64,000 nt of DNA from Micromonospora sp. LH3U1 (GCF_028475105.1 NZ_CP116936.1:6633501-6697500), one strand, 5' to 3'; positions 12,301 through 19,865 are shown, numbered from the stretch's first letter. Notes: a model not told the origin generated them from the letters alone. Numbers and translations are program-made.

Positions 12301-14972
12301 GTGCAGGCCGCGAGGCTCGTCGGGGGGCAGACCTTGGCCAGTTGGTCGCTCGTGCCGTAGGTGTACTGCCAGGTCGTCGAGGTGTTCGAGTCACCGGCGA
12401 CGGCCGGGTCGGTGTAGACCGTCGCCGGGTGGGCGTACGTCGAGCCGGCCGGGGTGGACCAGGTGACGTACAGGGACCGGCCGGAGGCGGCGGTCACCTT
12501 CGTCACGTTCGAGCTGGCGTCGTACGTGAACGTCATCGTCCGACCGTTGGCATCGGTGACGCTCGTGATCTTGAAGACCCCGCTGCCGGCCAACTGCGCG
12601 AACACGTAGAGAGAGGCGTCCTTGTCGGTCAACGTGTAACCGGTGACGGCACCGCTGACGTCCTTGTTCTCCTTGAGGACGGAGAACCGGCCCGAGGCAG
12701 GGGTGAACGTTCCGTCGGCGTTACGGCCGAGTGCCACGTCCTGACCGGTCGGGTACGTGATGAGGACCGACTGCACCTGGCCCGCCACGTCGCGTACCTG
12801 GGTGGCCCGGGTGTCGAGCATGCTGGACCAGCCGGCGCCGAAAGCGTTGCTGCGCCGGGCGTCCAGGCTGTTGTAGCTACGGGTGATCGCCAGCGACGGG
12901 CCGACCGTGGCGACGCTGGCGTCCGTCGCCGAGGTGGTGTAGTTGCCGATGCCGGGGTCGTAACCCTTGCCGGAGTTCTGCGCCAGGCTCCCGGTGAGCA
13001 GCGGCTGCGGCACCGACGTGGTGAACGCGTACGCCGGGTAGACCGCGCTGGAGCCCGCCTTGTCGTTGACCTGGACGGTGTAGAGATAGCTCTTGTTCCA
13101 GGTCAACTTGCCCGCCGGAACGGTCCAACTCGCCGTCGCGACCCAACCCGAGTTGGCCACCACCGCGCCGGTCCCGGCGTCGGCCACCACGTAGTTGTAG
13201 GTGAAGCCCTTGGCCGGCCAGTTGTCCGGGTCGACCGCCCGGGAGTGCAGCTCGGGGGTGAGGGTCTGCACGACCGCGTTGTTCGTCGGGTAGCGGACGT
13301 TGACCTGCGGCGCGACGTTGTTGGTGTAGGTCAGCTCCAGGTACGGCTTGTAGCTGCCGTCCGAGTAGTTGGCAGCGGTGAACCGCTTCCAGGCCGTCGA
13401 GTCAGTCTCCGAGGCGGTCAGCGCGAGACCCTCGTTCACGCCACCGGTCGACCAGTCGTTGAACGTGTCGACGGCCAGCGGCACGGTCACCCACTTGCCG
13501 GTGCTCCGGTTGGGAGGGTCGTTGGTGCAGGCCGGGTAGTTGTCGGTGATGGTGAGCGAGCCGATCGAGGGGGAGATGGTCGGCCCGGGGTGCGCGGCGC
13601 TCGTCAGGCCGGCGACCGTCCACGCCTGCGTCACCCGGTGCACGTCGAACGCCTTGTGCGAGGTGCAGTTGAGCGACCAGGTGTGGTAGAGGCGCAGCTT
13701 GGCCGCGCTGAACCGCTTCCCGGCGAGGCCGTCGCTGGCGAACTCGTCGAAGTGGATGAACGAGCGAGCCTTCACCCCACCTCCGTCGTACGTGCCGACG
13801 GGCAGGTTGTCGCCGTTGTGGTTGGTGGTCTCGGTGTCGCTGTCCACGTACACGTCGCCCGTGGTGCCGGTGGTTGCCGTCGGGTCCACCCGCACCGGGT
13901 ACTGGCGAGCCGGGTCCCGCAGCCAGGCCGGGTCGGCCACGACCTTCAGCGCGGGCGCGCCGTCGAGCGTGATGATCTCGAAGGTGACGGCGTCGGATTC
14001 GGCCGGCGCACCGGACCTCCGGTCGACCTTTGAGTCCTGCATCGAGCCGTGCGGAAACCAGGCCACCGCCGTGCCATCGGCATTGAGCAGCTCCACCGAG
14101 CCCGCGGCGGTGAGCCGAGGGGTCAGGCCGGTGAGTCGCAGCGGGAACACCCAGGTCGAGGCCGCCTCCGGCGAGCGCAGCACCAGAGTTTCCTTGACAC
14201 CGGCGTCGAAGGTGGTCAGCTCCAGGTCGGTGTCCGGGAGAACGTCCCGGTAGCGAGCGGTCGGCCCGGTCACCTCGGGCGCGTTGATGGTGCCACCCTC
14301 GAGCCGGTAAGCGACGCTCTCGCCGCCGGGCAGGGTGAGCTGGGCGAGGTCGCCGTCCGTGGTCGAGTTGGCGGCACGCCCGGTCGCCCCCGGAGCTCCG
14401 CCGGCCACCGACACGCCGAGCCGGTTCGCCGTGACGTGCAGACGGCCGTCGGAGCGGCGGGCGAGATTCGAGTTGATCTTCTGCCAGCTGCCGTCCGCCG
14501 CGCGGTAGTTGACCGGACGGTTGTAGGTGCGCTTGGTGAAGGAGCCGTCGGCGTTCGCGAAGATGTCCGAGCGCGCGCTCGACTTGCGGGCGTCCCGCGT
14601 GCTGGTGCGGGCGTCGAAGCCCGGCTCGGCCGCATCCGTCACCTCGGGCGTGGTGGCGATCCGGTGCGGCTGGTACGCCTCAAGGGTGCCGGGCGCGGGC
14701 TGGGGTGCCCGCCCTGCGCCCGAGCCGGCGTCGGTCGCCGAAGCCGGAACGTGCGGGTCGACCGTGCCCGGCTTCCCCTTCTGCTGCACGGGAAGGCCCA
14801 CGAACGCCGCGGTCGCCGACCAGGCGGGGCGCTGCGCCAGCCAGCTGAGCCACGTGAGTGGGAACTCACCACCCGGCCGCACCACGTCGGCCGGTATGGC
14901 GACAGTCAGCCCGAAGACAACGGCGACCACGAATGCGGCACGGCGTGTCCCATTGGTAACGGATCGGCGCAC
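3399..14972 (-). CDS. Giant secreted Rhs/YD-repeat polymorphic toxin with HINT and CxxC/DHQPP nuclease-like tip
   Basis: The best start is the GTG at 14972: GGAGGGG lies seven bases upstream and the product opens with a signal peptide (VRRSVTNGTRRAAFVVAVVF). The frame continues upstream to 15191 without such support. The product is 3857 residues. In order it has a DNRLRE-type domain (about 370-550), YD repeats, two LamG-like domains (about 925-1130 and 1190-1415), FG-GAP/VCBS-like DFSGDGKPD repeats (about 1540-1810), many more YD repeats, a third LamG-like domain (about 2210-2410), the Rhs core (YDPLGKAL to GQFDTRDT, about 3165-3250), a Ser/Tyr then Lys/Ala-rich stretch (about 3265-3400), a hydrophobic segment, a pretoxin HINT domain (about 3585-3735) and a tip with CHTC, DHQPP and CDKC near residues 3778-3825. 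Rhs shells encapsulate toxins, and HINT domains release them by self-cleavage. The tip looks like a zinc treble-clef HNH-type nuclease; nuclease activity is inferred. Confidence 0.93.
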   Translation of the reverse strand: MRRSVTNGTRRAAFVVAVVFGLTVAIPADVVRPGGEFPLTWLSWLAQRPAWSATAAFVGLPVQQKGKPGTVDPHVPASATDAGSGAGRAPQPAPGTLEAYQPHRIATTPEVTDAAEPGFDARTSTRDARKSSARSDIFANADGSFTKRTYNRPVNYRAADGSWQKINSNLARRSDGRLHVTANRLGVSVAGGAPGATGRAANSTTDGDLAQLTLPGGESVAYRLEGGTINAPEVTGPTARYRDVLPDTDLELTTFDAGVKETLVLRSPEAASTWVFPLRLTGLTPRLTAAGSVELLNADGTAVAWFPHGSMQDSKVDRRSGAPAESDAVTFEIITLDGAPALKVVADPAWLRDPARQYPVRVDPTATTGTTGDVYVDSDTETTNHNGDNLPVGTYDGGGVKARSFIHFDEFASDGLAGKRFSAAKLRLYHTWSLNCTSHKAFDVHRVTQAWTVAGLTSAAHPGPTISPSIGSLTITDNYPACTNDPPNRSTGKWVTVPLAVDTFNDWSTGGVNEGLALTASETDSTAWKRFTAANYSDGSYKPYLELTYTNNVAPQVNVRYPTNNAVVQTLTPELHSRAVDPDNWPAKGFTYNYVVADAGTGAVVANSGWVATASWTVPAGKLTWNKSYLYTVQVNDKAGSSAVYPAYAFTTSVPQPLLTGSLAQNSGKGYDPGIGNYTTSATDASVATVGPSLAITRSYNSLDARRSNAFGAGWSSMLDTRATQVRDVAGQVQSVLITYPTGQDVALGRNADGTFTPASGRFSVLKENKDVSGAVTGYTLTDKDASLYVFAQLAGSGVFKITSVTDANGRTMTFTYDASSNVTKVTAASGRSLYVTWSTPAGSTYAHPATVYTDPAVAGDSNTSTTWQYTYGTSDQLAKVCPPTSLAACTTYQHDNTSQYANATLNAGPYSYWRLTEAAGATTAASSVLGNAGVDNARYNNVTLGQAAALPGSTATTAGFNGTSSHVQLPGNLVSDGQYQSVSMWFKTTTPNGVLFSYQADAITKGTTAGNYTPSLYIGSDGKLRGQFWSGAPSPINTNVTVTDGAWHHVVLAGAGDTQKLYLDGVDKGTLDGTIAQIPGGSANVLVGAGFVGGGWPNHVNTGASPAKATYFTGSIGEVSFFNQALTGTTVTALHSSGQTAHPVLTKVVRPSGGVTAQVGYDKASGRVSSVTDENGGVWTMGTPTVSGSSDVYAASVLGGKPADYWRLGDFGATDAANEVQGGVATYSSATLGVAGPFSDSRAASFNGTTSYLQLPPEDAPTTGPNSVEMWFKMPAGNTAGGVLYGYQASPVSDPAVAGMWTPALYVGTDGKLRGGFWTADATRVITSTGLVNDDKWHHVVLSAASNTQSLYLDGVAVGKLDNALVAADRQNVYVGAGKWAGAWPGHGTRDVGYFTGSIAEVAFYRSQLSADQVSAHFQASKQTAPVAVTMVNGVASAIPMPVSTVSVTGPTGEKISYSYDLVNGSRMVAQTDGLGNTTKFGYDVGGYGNLTYDPRGVWSQELQDARGNTKQVITCQDQSASKCSSVYYTYYANSAEPLNWATAALPTMFEDFSGDGAPDVVYRAADNTIQMVQGNGTGGWLTSLPTQIGTSMASANMAVAAKDFSGDGKPDLLWRSASDGNLYMLAGNGAGGWVSSTSVKIGPNVSAADLMVYSKDFSGDGKPDIIYRSSADKNLYLLKGNGSGGWVSTTATLIGPNVSAANLLVSPGDFDGDGKADVIYRSNVDNNLYMLRGNGSGGWLSTTATRVGTGWGSAKALLSAGDFDGDKKADIVYHKTTDNDMYLVSGNGAGGWATGSSIKIGGTPDPRNDVILTMRDGRSSSATDNRYLTSYGYDGKGNQTSITDPLGRVTRTTFTDGTTVAAKDGGFAPAGLPATVTTAGGQKQTITYYASGDVAEMVEPGGKVTRYAYDGLGRLLTETEVTDSYPAGLTTSHEYDRLSREVTETEPGVTNRVTGAIHTARTTTVHDDDGNVTEVTVSDLTGGDAPRTERHTYNAYGQESTTTNGVNQTTAFEYDRYGRVVKETGPDGGVTTSTYDVEGNLLTTTVKSYTGDPNNPSAPRDLVTTTRAYDPAGRLASETDAMGWTTSYTYTDNGLEAKVSRTDGTRTFVVEENVYDAAGNVVSEISNNGHTVTATEYDAAGRTTASVVDPNGLKRRTALTYDADDNVISTVSSGPDGAVTSVSDALYDSAGRAIAETEYPSAALTPVARWKLDETSGTKAADSAGNSSATAVGNVAWSTDRGGSAVFDGTSAHLRTGQILDTKRAFTISAWAKLATENPALGSEQLVFEASGAIGDSAAKVFYAPGDDRWYAGVAVRKADGTNTFLQGGGPVGSAVAGTWTHLALTADPASKTMKLYANGALQATATTTETFNNTSTGFTIGGAGVWGGFPGSVSDVQVYQKALSDAEVSQVRAGTAPAADAQVIRTSQVLDSDDLPTSVTDPNGSTTYYGYDEEGRAVKTTAPAAMVEQPGQIPALANAVSLVGFNTFDEPTDTRDANGNWSVVAYDAVGRMVSDKAPAYTPPGSTTPIVPETRHSYDVSGQLETVTDPLGKVTRYEYDQLGRTSKEIAPNDGATTYTYDDAGNVLSSTDPTGAVSAATYDYLGRTVTSTEVVRQEGKNHTTNYTYNAQGWPSQVTTAAGVNSSTTYNVVGDPLTVTDGANNVSRYEYDAEGRTTKTIRPDGSYASVTYDMADRATRTAEYSPTGTLLSEQSARYDRAGNMVASTDARRTTVTYEYDATGVVTKETQPISASDSIVTTFGYDLEGNRTRFTDGRGNAFHTRYNSWGLPEAMTEPATAAHPDAADRTFTLEYDRSGRPTKQSMPGGVTVTNAYDDLGQLVRQSGAGAEVATEDRTFGYDVAGRMTSLSGSGGTNTIAYDDRGLPRSVTGPSGNSTFGYDPDGRLASRQDAAGATSYTYDGAGRLSALANSSAGVQMAYTYNTLSQVSKITYGSNGNNRNFTFDPLRRLTGDELKSSAGASLAKITYGWDANSNITSKSTTGFAGSAANTYTYDLADRLTSWNNGTNTTAYAYDKSGNRVQNGSKLFTYDQRNRLLTADGANYTYTARGTLANAGGNTTSTDAFGQVVSQQSAAGTQTYTYDGLGRAIRPGHSYTGLGNDLAADAGATYVRGASGEVVGTTAGGNQRMVWTDLHSDVVGQFTSTGATLAGSVTYDPLGKALNTSGLLGQLGYQSEWTDALTNRVNMLARWYNTDTGQFDTRDTASNSPLPDSINANRYQYGDANPLTVTDPSGHWGLGSLKKSFSRAVSSVSSSFRSYASSAYSYASSYASSAYSYASSTYSAAKSTVKKTASRAKAAVKKKYHQAKKKYNQVKKQVKKKYNQAKRAAKKKLDQARKYVAKKAAAVKKRAKQAAAKLKQAGKKVAAKAQRVVKKATTAVRDAANATTKWVKEHKDVLLEVAAIGGAILAGIACTAVTAGVGAIACMAGAGALISLAKDAAQGDIHSIGDALGSLGTGAVTGLIGGAGGAIAARVGAAVAKKVGTGLVGRLATEAAENGVEDAVGQLASSGTYNPRAAAENMVPGLGALSRKGGGGARSGGASSSGSGGGGFNPLGLAVGGGGGGCKGGRHSFDPKTRVLMADGSSRPIEDVNVGDKVMATDPVAGKSEPKQVTQLHRNVDKDLTDLTVRDQDGKVTKVETTWHHPFWNNSERKWSDAKDLKPGTKLLVRGKGAVTVVAVLNKLGVEEMRDLTVANIHTYYVMVDSNPVLVHNVDENELCKQTLGAGPYAVEGVSTTRRKVTRNHAEYWENQTNGIAHGCHTCGARLPGTKNGEWIFDHQPPVSTVSGPYRGTGYPHCDKCRAQQGGMASQLSQENYDFPPERSLQDARHLNLINLR

Positions 14973-15081
14973 GGCCGGTCCCCTCCCCCGCGAAGTGAAA
15001 TTACCAACGCGGAGTGTGAGGGTTCTTCGATCTTCAGCACAAGATGTCCGAACGGCCAATCCTGAGAGAAACCTTGGAGCG

Positions 15082-15699
15082 TCAGTCCCTGTTGGACGCG
15101 AGCGCCGCAACCACGTCGCGGGCCTTACGCTGCGCCGATTGCGGGTCGGTGGCTTCCTCGACGACCACGTTGGGGCCCGGGGTCGCGGCACCGAAGGCGA
15201 TAAATCTCGCAGCGGGGAACCGTGCGGCGGTGGGACCCACCGCCCGCACCGGAGCCTCGCCGACAGCGAGGATCACCCCACAGCGGCTCTGCACCAGGCT
15301 GGCGAGGAACGTCTCGGCGTTCTCACCGGTCTGCGGGCCGTCCACTTCCAGGAACTGCACCTTGACCTGCGTCGCGAGGGAGGCCTCCTGCATGCCCGTC
15401 CACACTGGACGCGCATCGGGAGCGGCGACGCCCGCAGCGCCGGTGAGAAGGCACGCCGTCTCGGCCCGGTACTCGCGCTGGCGCGGCTCCGGCTCGGCCT
15501 CGGGCCACAGCGCCCAGCCCACGACCACCAGCACGACCAGACCCGCCGCCGCGAGCGGCCACCACTTCGGCCGGGCCCGCAGCCACCGTACGACCACGGC
15601 ATCGCGGCGCGGTCGTTGCGCGTCACGGGCTCGTCGACCCACCCCACCACCAAGCACGGGCGCACCATACTCGGCCGCCTTCGCCGGTGGGAGCCCCAC
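15082..15699 (-). CDS. Membrane-anchored BMP-like (periplasmic-binding fold) protein, short form
   Basis: A product of up to 205 residues from the GTG at 15699; another GTG at 15642 would remove a low-complexity start, and neither has a strong ribosome binding site. A basic stretch precedes one membrane segment (WWPLAAAGLVVLVVVGWALW). The outside part, beginning ETACLLTGAAGV and containing WTGMQEAS and GVILAVGEAPVRAV, resembles one lobe of BMP-family solute-binding proteins, which usually have about 330 residues and two lobes. It is therefore half-sized and tethered rather than a lipoprotein. No ABC transporter genes are adjacent, so a sensory or adaptor role is possible. It lies 109 bases upstream of the Rhs gene on the same strand. 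Confidence 0.7.
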   Translation of the reverse strand: MGLPPAKAAEYGAPVLGGGVGRRARDAQRPRRDAVVVRWLRARPKWWPLAAAGLVVLVVVGWALWPEAEPEPRQREYRAETACLLTGAAGVAAPDARPVWTGMQEASLATQVKVQFLEVDGPQTGENAETFLASLVQSRCGVILAVGEAPVRAVGPTAARFPAARFIAFGAATPGPNVVVEEATDPQSAQRKARDVVAALASNRD

Positions 15700-15721
15700 C
15701 GGCCGCGCGGGGTGGACCCCG

Positions 15722-17704
15722 TCAGCTCACCTCGCTGGTCCCGTCGCGCTGGCGGGTCAGCTCAATGTCCTCCGGTGGCCCGCCACTGGTTGCTGAGGGA
15801 GCGCCGACGGCGGGAGGAACGGGATGTGCCGCGCCGGGCGCGGAGGCGGCGACCTCCCAGTCCGCGGGCCCCCGCACCACGGTGGGCGCCGCCGTTGGGG
15901 TGGGCTCCCCGATGTGGACCGACCCGGCCGGCCGAGGGACCGGGCCCGTACGGACAGGCGGGGCGCACTGCCGCGTCAGCCAGTCCAGGCCGCGGCGGCG
16001 GGCGACCACGGTCAGCCGGTCACCCGCGGAGATCACCTGTCGGGGGTCGAGGTCCTTCCACCAGATGGTCTTGCCACCGCCGGCCGGGGTCCGGGCGATC
16101 AGCCGGACCTGCCCGTTCCGAGAGACCGCCTCCAGCGGCCGGCCGTCGAGCCCGGAGCCGGCGGCGACGGGCACCTCGGCCACCGGCAGCGCGTGCCGGT
16201 CGACCGGGATCGTGGTGATCACCGCGCGTTCGGTGAGGGCGCCGATGAAGGCCGGGGCAGCCAGATAGGAGACCGACCGGGAGACTCCGAGGGCGAAGGT
16301 CTCCTCGACCCGTTCGGCGAAGTCACCATCGAAGAGCCGCAGCACCACCCGCAGGTCGCCACGGAGATCCCGGGCAGCGAGCGCCGCCTCCAGGTTGGCC
16401 ACGTCGTCGGTGGACGCCACCACCAGCGCCTGACAGTCGGCCACCGACGCGGCGACCAGAGTCTCCGGCAGCGCCGCGTCACCGACGATCAGCGGCACCT
16501 CCAGTTGGCGGGCCAGGGCGGCGCCACGCGGCTCCGGATTCTTATCGATCGCCACCACCTCGACGTCGTACTCGCGCAACTGGGCCATCACCCGGGTCCC
16601 CACGTTGCCGAGCCCGATCACCACGACGTGCCCCATCCGGGCGGGCTGCGAGCGGCCGGTGTGCAGGGCCAGCCGCGCGTTGACGATGCCGTCCACGACC
16701 ACGGCGGTGATCAGCGGAATCAGCGCCAACCCGGCGAGATTGAGCACCACCTGCATGATCTGCGCGCTGGCCGCCTTGTGCGTGTCCGGGTCCGCGCCGC
16801 TGAGCGTGGTGACCAGCGTCAGGTAGAGCGCCTCGGCCGGAGAGACACCCTCGGCCCGGGAGATCAACGCGCCGAGCACCGCGATCACCGCGAGCACCAG
16901 CATCACCGCGATGCCGATCTTGCGGGTGGCGAAGCCGCGTACCGCGCGCAGCAGCACCTCCATCGGGCGACGCCGACGGCGGGCCCGGACCAGCCGGCGA
17001 GCGGCGACCTCGGTGCCCGGCGGCTGGCCGGTCGCCTCGGCCAGCACCAGGTCGGCCGGGACCCACTCGTCCGGCAGCAACTCCACACCCTGCGCGGTGA
17101 TGTGCGCCAGCGCGCAGACGACATCCTGCTCCCGGACGTCGGCCCGGCGGGCCACCCGCAGCGTCTTGTCCCGATGCTGGAAGGAGCTCGAATCGACCTC
17201 GCCGAGCGCCGCGGCGACGAACGCGGGAGCGGCCATCTCAGCGTCGGAGAGCACCTCGACCGGCGCCTTGAGCAGCTTGCGGACCCCATCGGCGAGGGTG
17301 CCGTTGAACATCCGCAGCACCTGACGGACCCGCTGGTCGACGGCCTGCGCGCAGAGCGCGGCGTACAGGTTGCCCACGTCGTCCTGGTGCAGCAGGGCCA
17401 ACCCGGCCGCCCCGGCCAGGCCGGCGGCCTCGAAGGTGGCGACGTCCAGCCGATCCGAGCGGACCACCCGGAGCCCGCGCAGCCCGGCCACGTCCGGCCC
17501 GTTGCTGCGGTAGCGCTCCGGAACCACCACGGTCACCCGAGCACCACCGTCCGGCAGGTCGGATTCGAGCATCGCCCGAGCCACGTAGTAGGCGAGCGCG
17601 TCCCGCCCACAGATCACGTAGTGCGGACGCGGATCACCAGCGGACCGCAGCCGCCAGTTCCAATCGACCGCCCGTCGCGCCCGGTCCCGCCACGGCTCCA
17701 CCAT
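15722..17704 (-). CDS. CASTOR/POLLUX-like ion channel with two TrkA-N/RCK modules
   Basis: A 660-residue protein from the ATG at 17704. A Rossmann-like TrkA-N segment (HYVICGRDALAYYVAR, residues 28-43) comes first. Then come a membrane helix (KIGIAVMLVLAVIAVLGAL, about 260-280), a pore-like re-entrant stretch (ALYLTLVTTLSGADPDTH), another membrane helix (about 316-340) and a second NAD-binding segment (GHVVVIGLGNVGTRVMAQ, about 357-374) with C-terminal RCK parts. The pore has SGADPDT instead of the potassium signature TVGYG. The same feature typifies CASTOR/POLLUX/DMI1-type channels, whose filter is ADAGNHA. It probably gates ion flow in the plasma membrane under cytosolic nucleotide or calcium control; the ion is uncertain. 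The tail is Pro/Ala-rich. It is divergent from the next gene. Confidence 0.85.
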   Translation of the reverse strand: MVEPWRDRARRAVDWNWRLRSAGDPRPHYVICGRDALAYYVARAMLESDLPDGGARVTVVVPERYRSNGPDVAGLRGLRVVRSDRLDVATFEAAGLAGAAGLALLHQDDVGNLYAALCAQAVDQRVRQVLRMFNGTLADGVRKLLKAPVEVLSDAEMAAPAFVAAALGEVDSSSFQHRDKTLRVARRADVREQDVVCALAHITAQGVELLPDEWVPADLVLAEATGQPPGTEVAARRLVRARRRRRPMEVLLRAVRGFATRKIGIAVMLVLAVIAVLGALISRAEGVSPAEALYLTLVTTLSGADPDTHKAASAQIMQVVLNLAGLALIPLITAVVVDGIVNARLALHTGRSQPARMGHVVVIGLGNVGTRVMAQLREYDVEVVAIDKNPEPRGAALARQLEVPLIVGDAALPETLVAASVADCQALVVASTDDVANLEAALAARDLRGDLRVVLRLFDGDFAERVEETFALGVSRSVSYLAAPAFIGALTERAVITTIPVDRHALPVAEVPVAAGSGLDGRPLEAVSRNGQVRLIARTPAGGGKTIWWKDLDPRQVISAGDRLTVVARRRGLDWLTRQCAPPVRTGPVPRPAGSVHIGEPTPTAAPTVVRGPADWEVAASAPGAAHPVPPAVGAPSATSGGPPEDIELTRQRDGTSEVS

Positions 17705-17797
17705 GCCCGGATCGTAGCCAGCACGACCACGTCGGGCGACCCTGTCCGGATCATCCAGACCAGGCATGCCCGCCCGGGTGGCGGGTAGAGCAGCGGC

Positions 17798-18286
17798 ATG
17801 CAGACCTTCCTCCCGTACCCGGACTTCCTGGCCAGCGCCCGCGCGCTGGACCAGAAGCGGCTGGGCAAGCAGCGGGTGGAGGCCATCCAGGTGCTGCGTG
17901 GGCTCACCCGACCCGGGTACGGCTGGCGCAACCACCCGGCGGTGAAGATGTGGGCCGGGTACGAGGAGGCGCTCACCCGCTACGGGCTGGACATGTGCGC
18001 GGTCTGGACCGAGCCGGGGCGGGCCGACACCTGCGCCACCACGATGACCGTGGACCTCGCCGCCGCCTGCGGAGCCGGTGTCGTACGGACGCAGGACGAA
18101 CTGGCCCGGGCCGGTGAGCTGCCACCGTGGCTGGGCCGCGACGACCTGCACCTGAGCCACCGCTCGTCGCTGCTGCGCAAGGACCCGACGCACTACCGCC
18201 CCATTTTCGGCGATGATGTGCCGGGGGACCTGGAGTACGTCTGGCCCGGCTCGGACCGCACCCGCCGCTGCTTACCGCCCGACTGA
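17798..18286 (+). CDS. MSMEG_6728-family protein, pyrimidine-dimer DNA glycosylase fold
   Basis: A 162-residue protein with an ATG start. The N-terminus MQTFLPYPDFLASARALDQKRLGKQRVEA is typical of a conserved actinobacterial family related to phage T4 endonuclease V (pyrimidine dimer DNA glycosylase). The central NHPAVKMWAGYE and the C-terminal LLRKDPTHYRPIF blocks are also family hallmarks. The T4 enzyme cuts at UV dimers in DNA. Whether this family has that activity is not established, so a DNA-repair role is inference. It is divergent from the channel gene with 93 bases between the starts, and its stop lies 26 bases before the oxidoreductase start. Confidence 0.85.
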   Translation: MQTFLPYPDFLASARALDQKRLGKQRVEAIQVLRGLTRPGYGWRNHPAVKMWAGYEEALTRYGLDMCAVWTEPGRADTCATTMTVDLAAACGAGVVRTQDELARAGELPPWLGRDDLHLSHRSSLLRKDPTHYRPIFGDDVPGDLEYVWPGSDRTRRCLPPD

Positions 18287-18312
18287 GCCGAAGGTGCGGC
18301 ACACTGGTGTCC

Positions 18313-19865
18313 ATGGCGTTGTCGCAAGTGGTGGGTCGGTTCATCGGCGTACGCCAACATCAGGTGGACCCGGGCGGTGGTGGCGCCGATCGCGTGCCGC
18401 AACCGGCCACGGCGGTGGTGGTTGGCGGCGGCATCGCCGGCATGTCGGCGGCGGTGGTGCTGGCCGAGCGGGGTGTGGCGGTCACGGTGCTGGAGGCGGC
18501 GCCGACGCTCGGCGGTCGACTTGGCGCCTGGCCGGAGGCGCTCGCCGACGGCAGCCAGCAGAACGAGCACGGCTTCCACGCGTTCTTCCGGCAGTACTAC
18601 AACTGGCGGTCGATCCTCCGCCGGATCGACCCTGACCTGGGCTTCCTCAAGCCCATTCCGGGCTACCCGATCCTCAGTGCGCAGTGGCCGACCGAGGAGT
18701 TCGGCAAGCTGCCGCCCGCACCGCCGGCGAACCTGCTCGCGCTGCTGTTGCGCAGCCCCAGCCTGCGCCTGGGTGACCTGCGCCTGATGGACCGGGACGC
18801 CGCGCTGCCGCTGCTCAGCTACGACCCGGTACGCACCTACGCCGAGTTGGACGACACCACCGCCGACGAGTTGCTGGCGTCGCTGCGGCTGCCGGACCGG
18901 GCGCGGGCCATGCTGTTCGAGGTCTTCTCGCACTCGTTCTTCAACCACGAGGCGGAGATGTCGGCCGCCGAGATGGTCGCCCAGTTCCATTTCTATCTGC
19001 TCGGCAACCCGGAAGGGCTGGCGTTCGACTGCCCGGACGAGGATTACGGCACGGCGATCTGGGAGCCGCTGACCCGGCACGTGGAGAAGCACGGCGGCCG
19101 GGTCCTGACCAGCTGTGGCGCGACCGGGGTGCGCCGCGACGCCGAGGGTTGGCGGGTGACGACCACCGACGGCGGCAGCCACCCGGCGGGCCACGTCGTG
19201 CTCGCCGTCGACCCGCCAGCGCTCGCCGCGCTGGTCGCGGCCTCCCCGACCTGGCTGAGCAGGCACCGGAGCTGGCGGCGCGGATGCCCGCCTTCGGCAC
19301 GCCCGGCCCGCCGTACGCGGTCGCCCGGTACTGGTGTGACGGAGACGTGGCCGCTGAGCGGGCGGTGTTCAACGGTGTGTCCCGCCAGCCCACTCTGGAC
19401 TCGGTGACGCTCTACCACCGGCTGGAGAACGAGCCGCGGCGCTGGGCGCGGCAGACCGGCGGGTCGGTCATCGAGCTGCACGCGTATGCCTGCGAGTCCG
19501 GCGTGCCGGCCGAGGAACTGGCCGAGCGGATGCGCCGCGAGCTGGTCGAGCTCTGGCCGGAGGCCGGCGAGCTGCGGGTCCGCGAGCTGCGGGCCCGGGT
19601 GGAGGCGCAGGCGCCAGCGTTCACGCCGGGCAGCCACGCCTGGCGACCAGGGGTACGCACCGATGCGCCCGGCCTCTACCTGGCCGGTGACGGCATCGCC
19701 ACGGATTTCCCGAGCGCGTTGATGGAACGCTCCGCGGCGACCGGGATCATCGCCGCGAACCACATCCTGCGCGCCGAGGGTGCCTCGGCCGAGCCGGTGC
19801 GCTCGATCCGGCCGCGGGGGCTGCTGGCCGGCCGCAGCGAACCAAAGCGACAAAACACCACATAA
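18313..19865 (+). pseudogene. FAD-dependent oxidoreductase (carotenoid desaturase-like), broken by a frameshift near 19245
   Basis: From the ATG at 18313 (a GTG at 18307 is possible) the frame encodes a GxGxxG FAD site (VVVGGGIAGMSAAVVLAE), then EHGFHAFFRQYYNWRSILR, a block seen in CrtU/CrtI-type carotenoid oxidoreductases. Near 19245 the meaningful frame shifts. Upstream reads LAVDPPALAALVAASP and the continuation DLAEQAPELAARM is in another frame, running to the stop at 19865 with the expected C-terminal FAD block GLYLAGDGIATDFPSALMERS. One missing base in the run CCTCCCCGAC (19241-19250) explains it; repaired, the product would have about 517 residues. As given the gene is broken, either a true pseudogene or a sequencing error in a C/G run. 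Both halves are otherwise well conserved, which favours a recent event or an error. Confidence 0.85.

Noticed and set aside
7104..14033. A 6.9-kb open frame on the plus strand across the Rhs gene
   Set aside because: Its translation is low-complexity Arg/Gly/Val/Pro and matches no family, whereas the minus strand encodes clear YD, LamG and Rhs domains. It is an antisense shadow of biased GC codon use.
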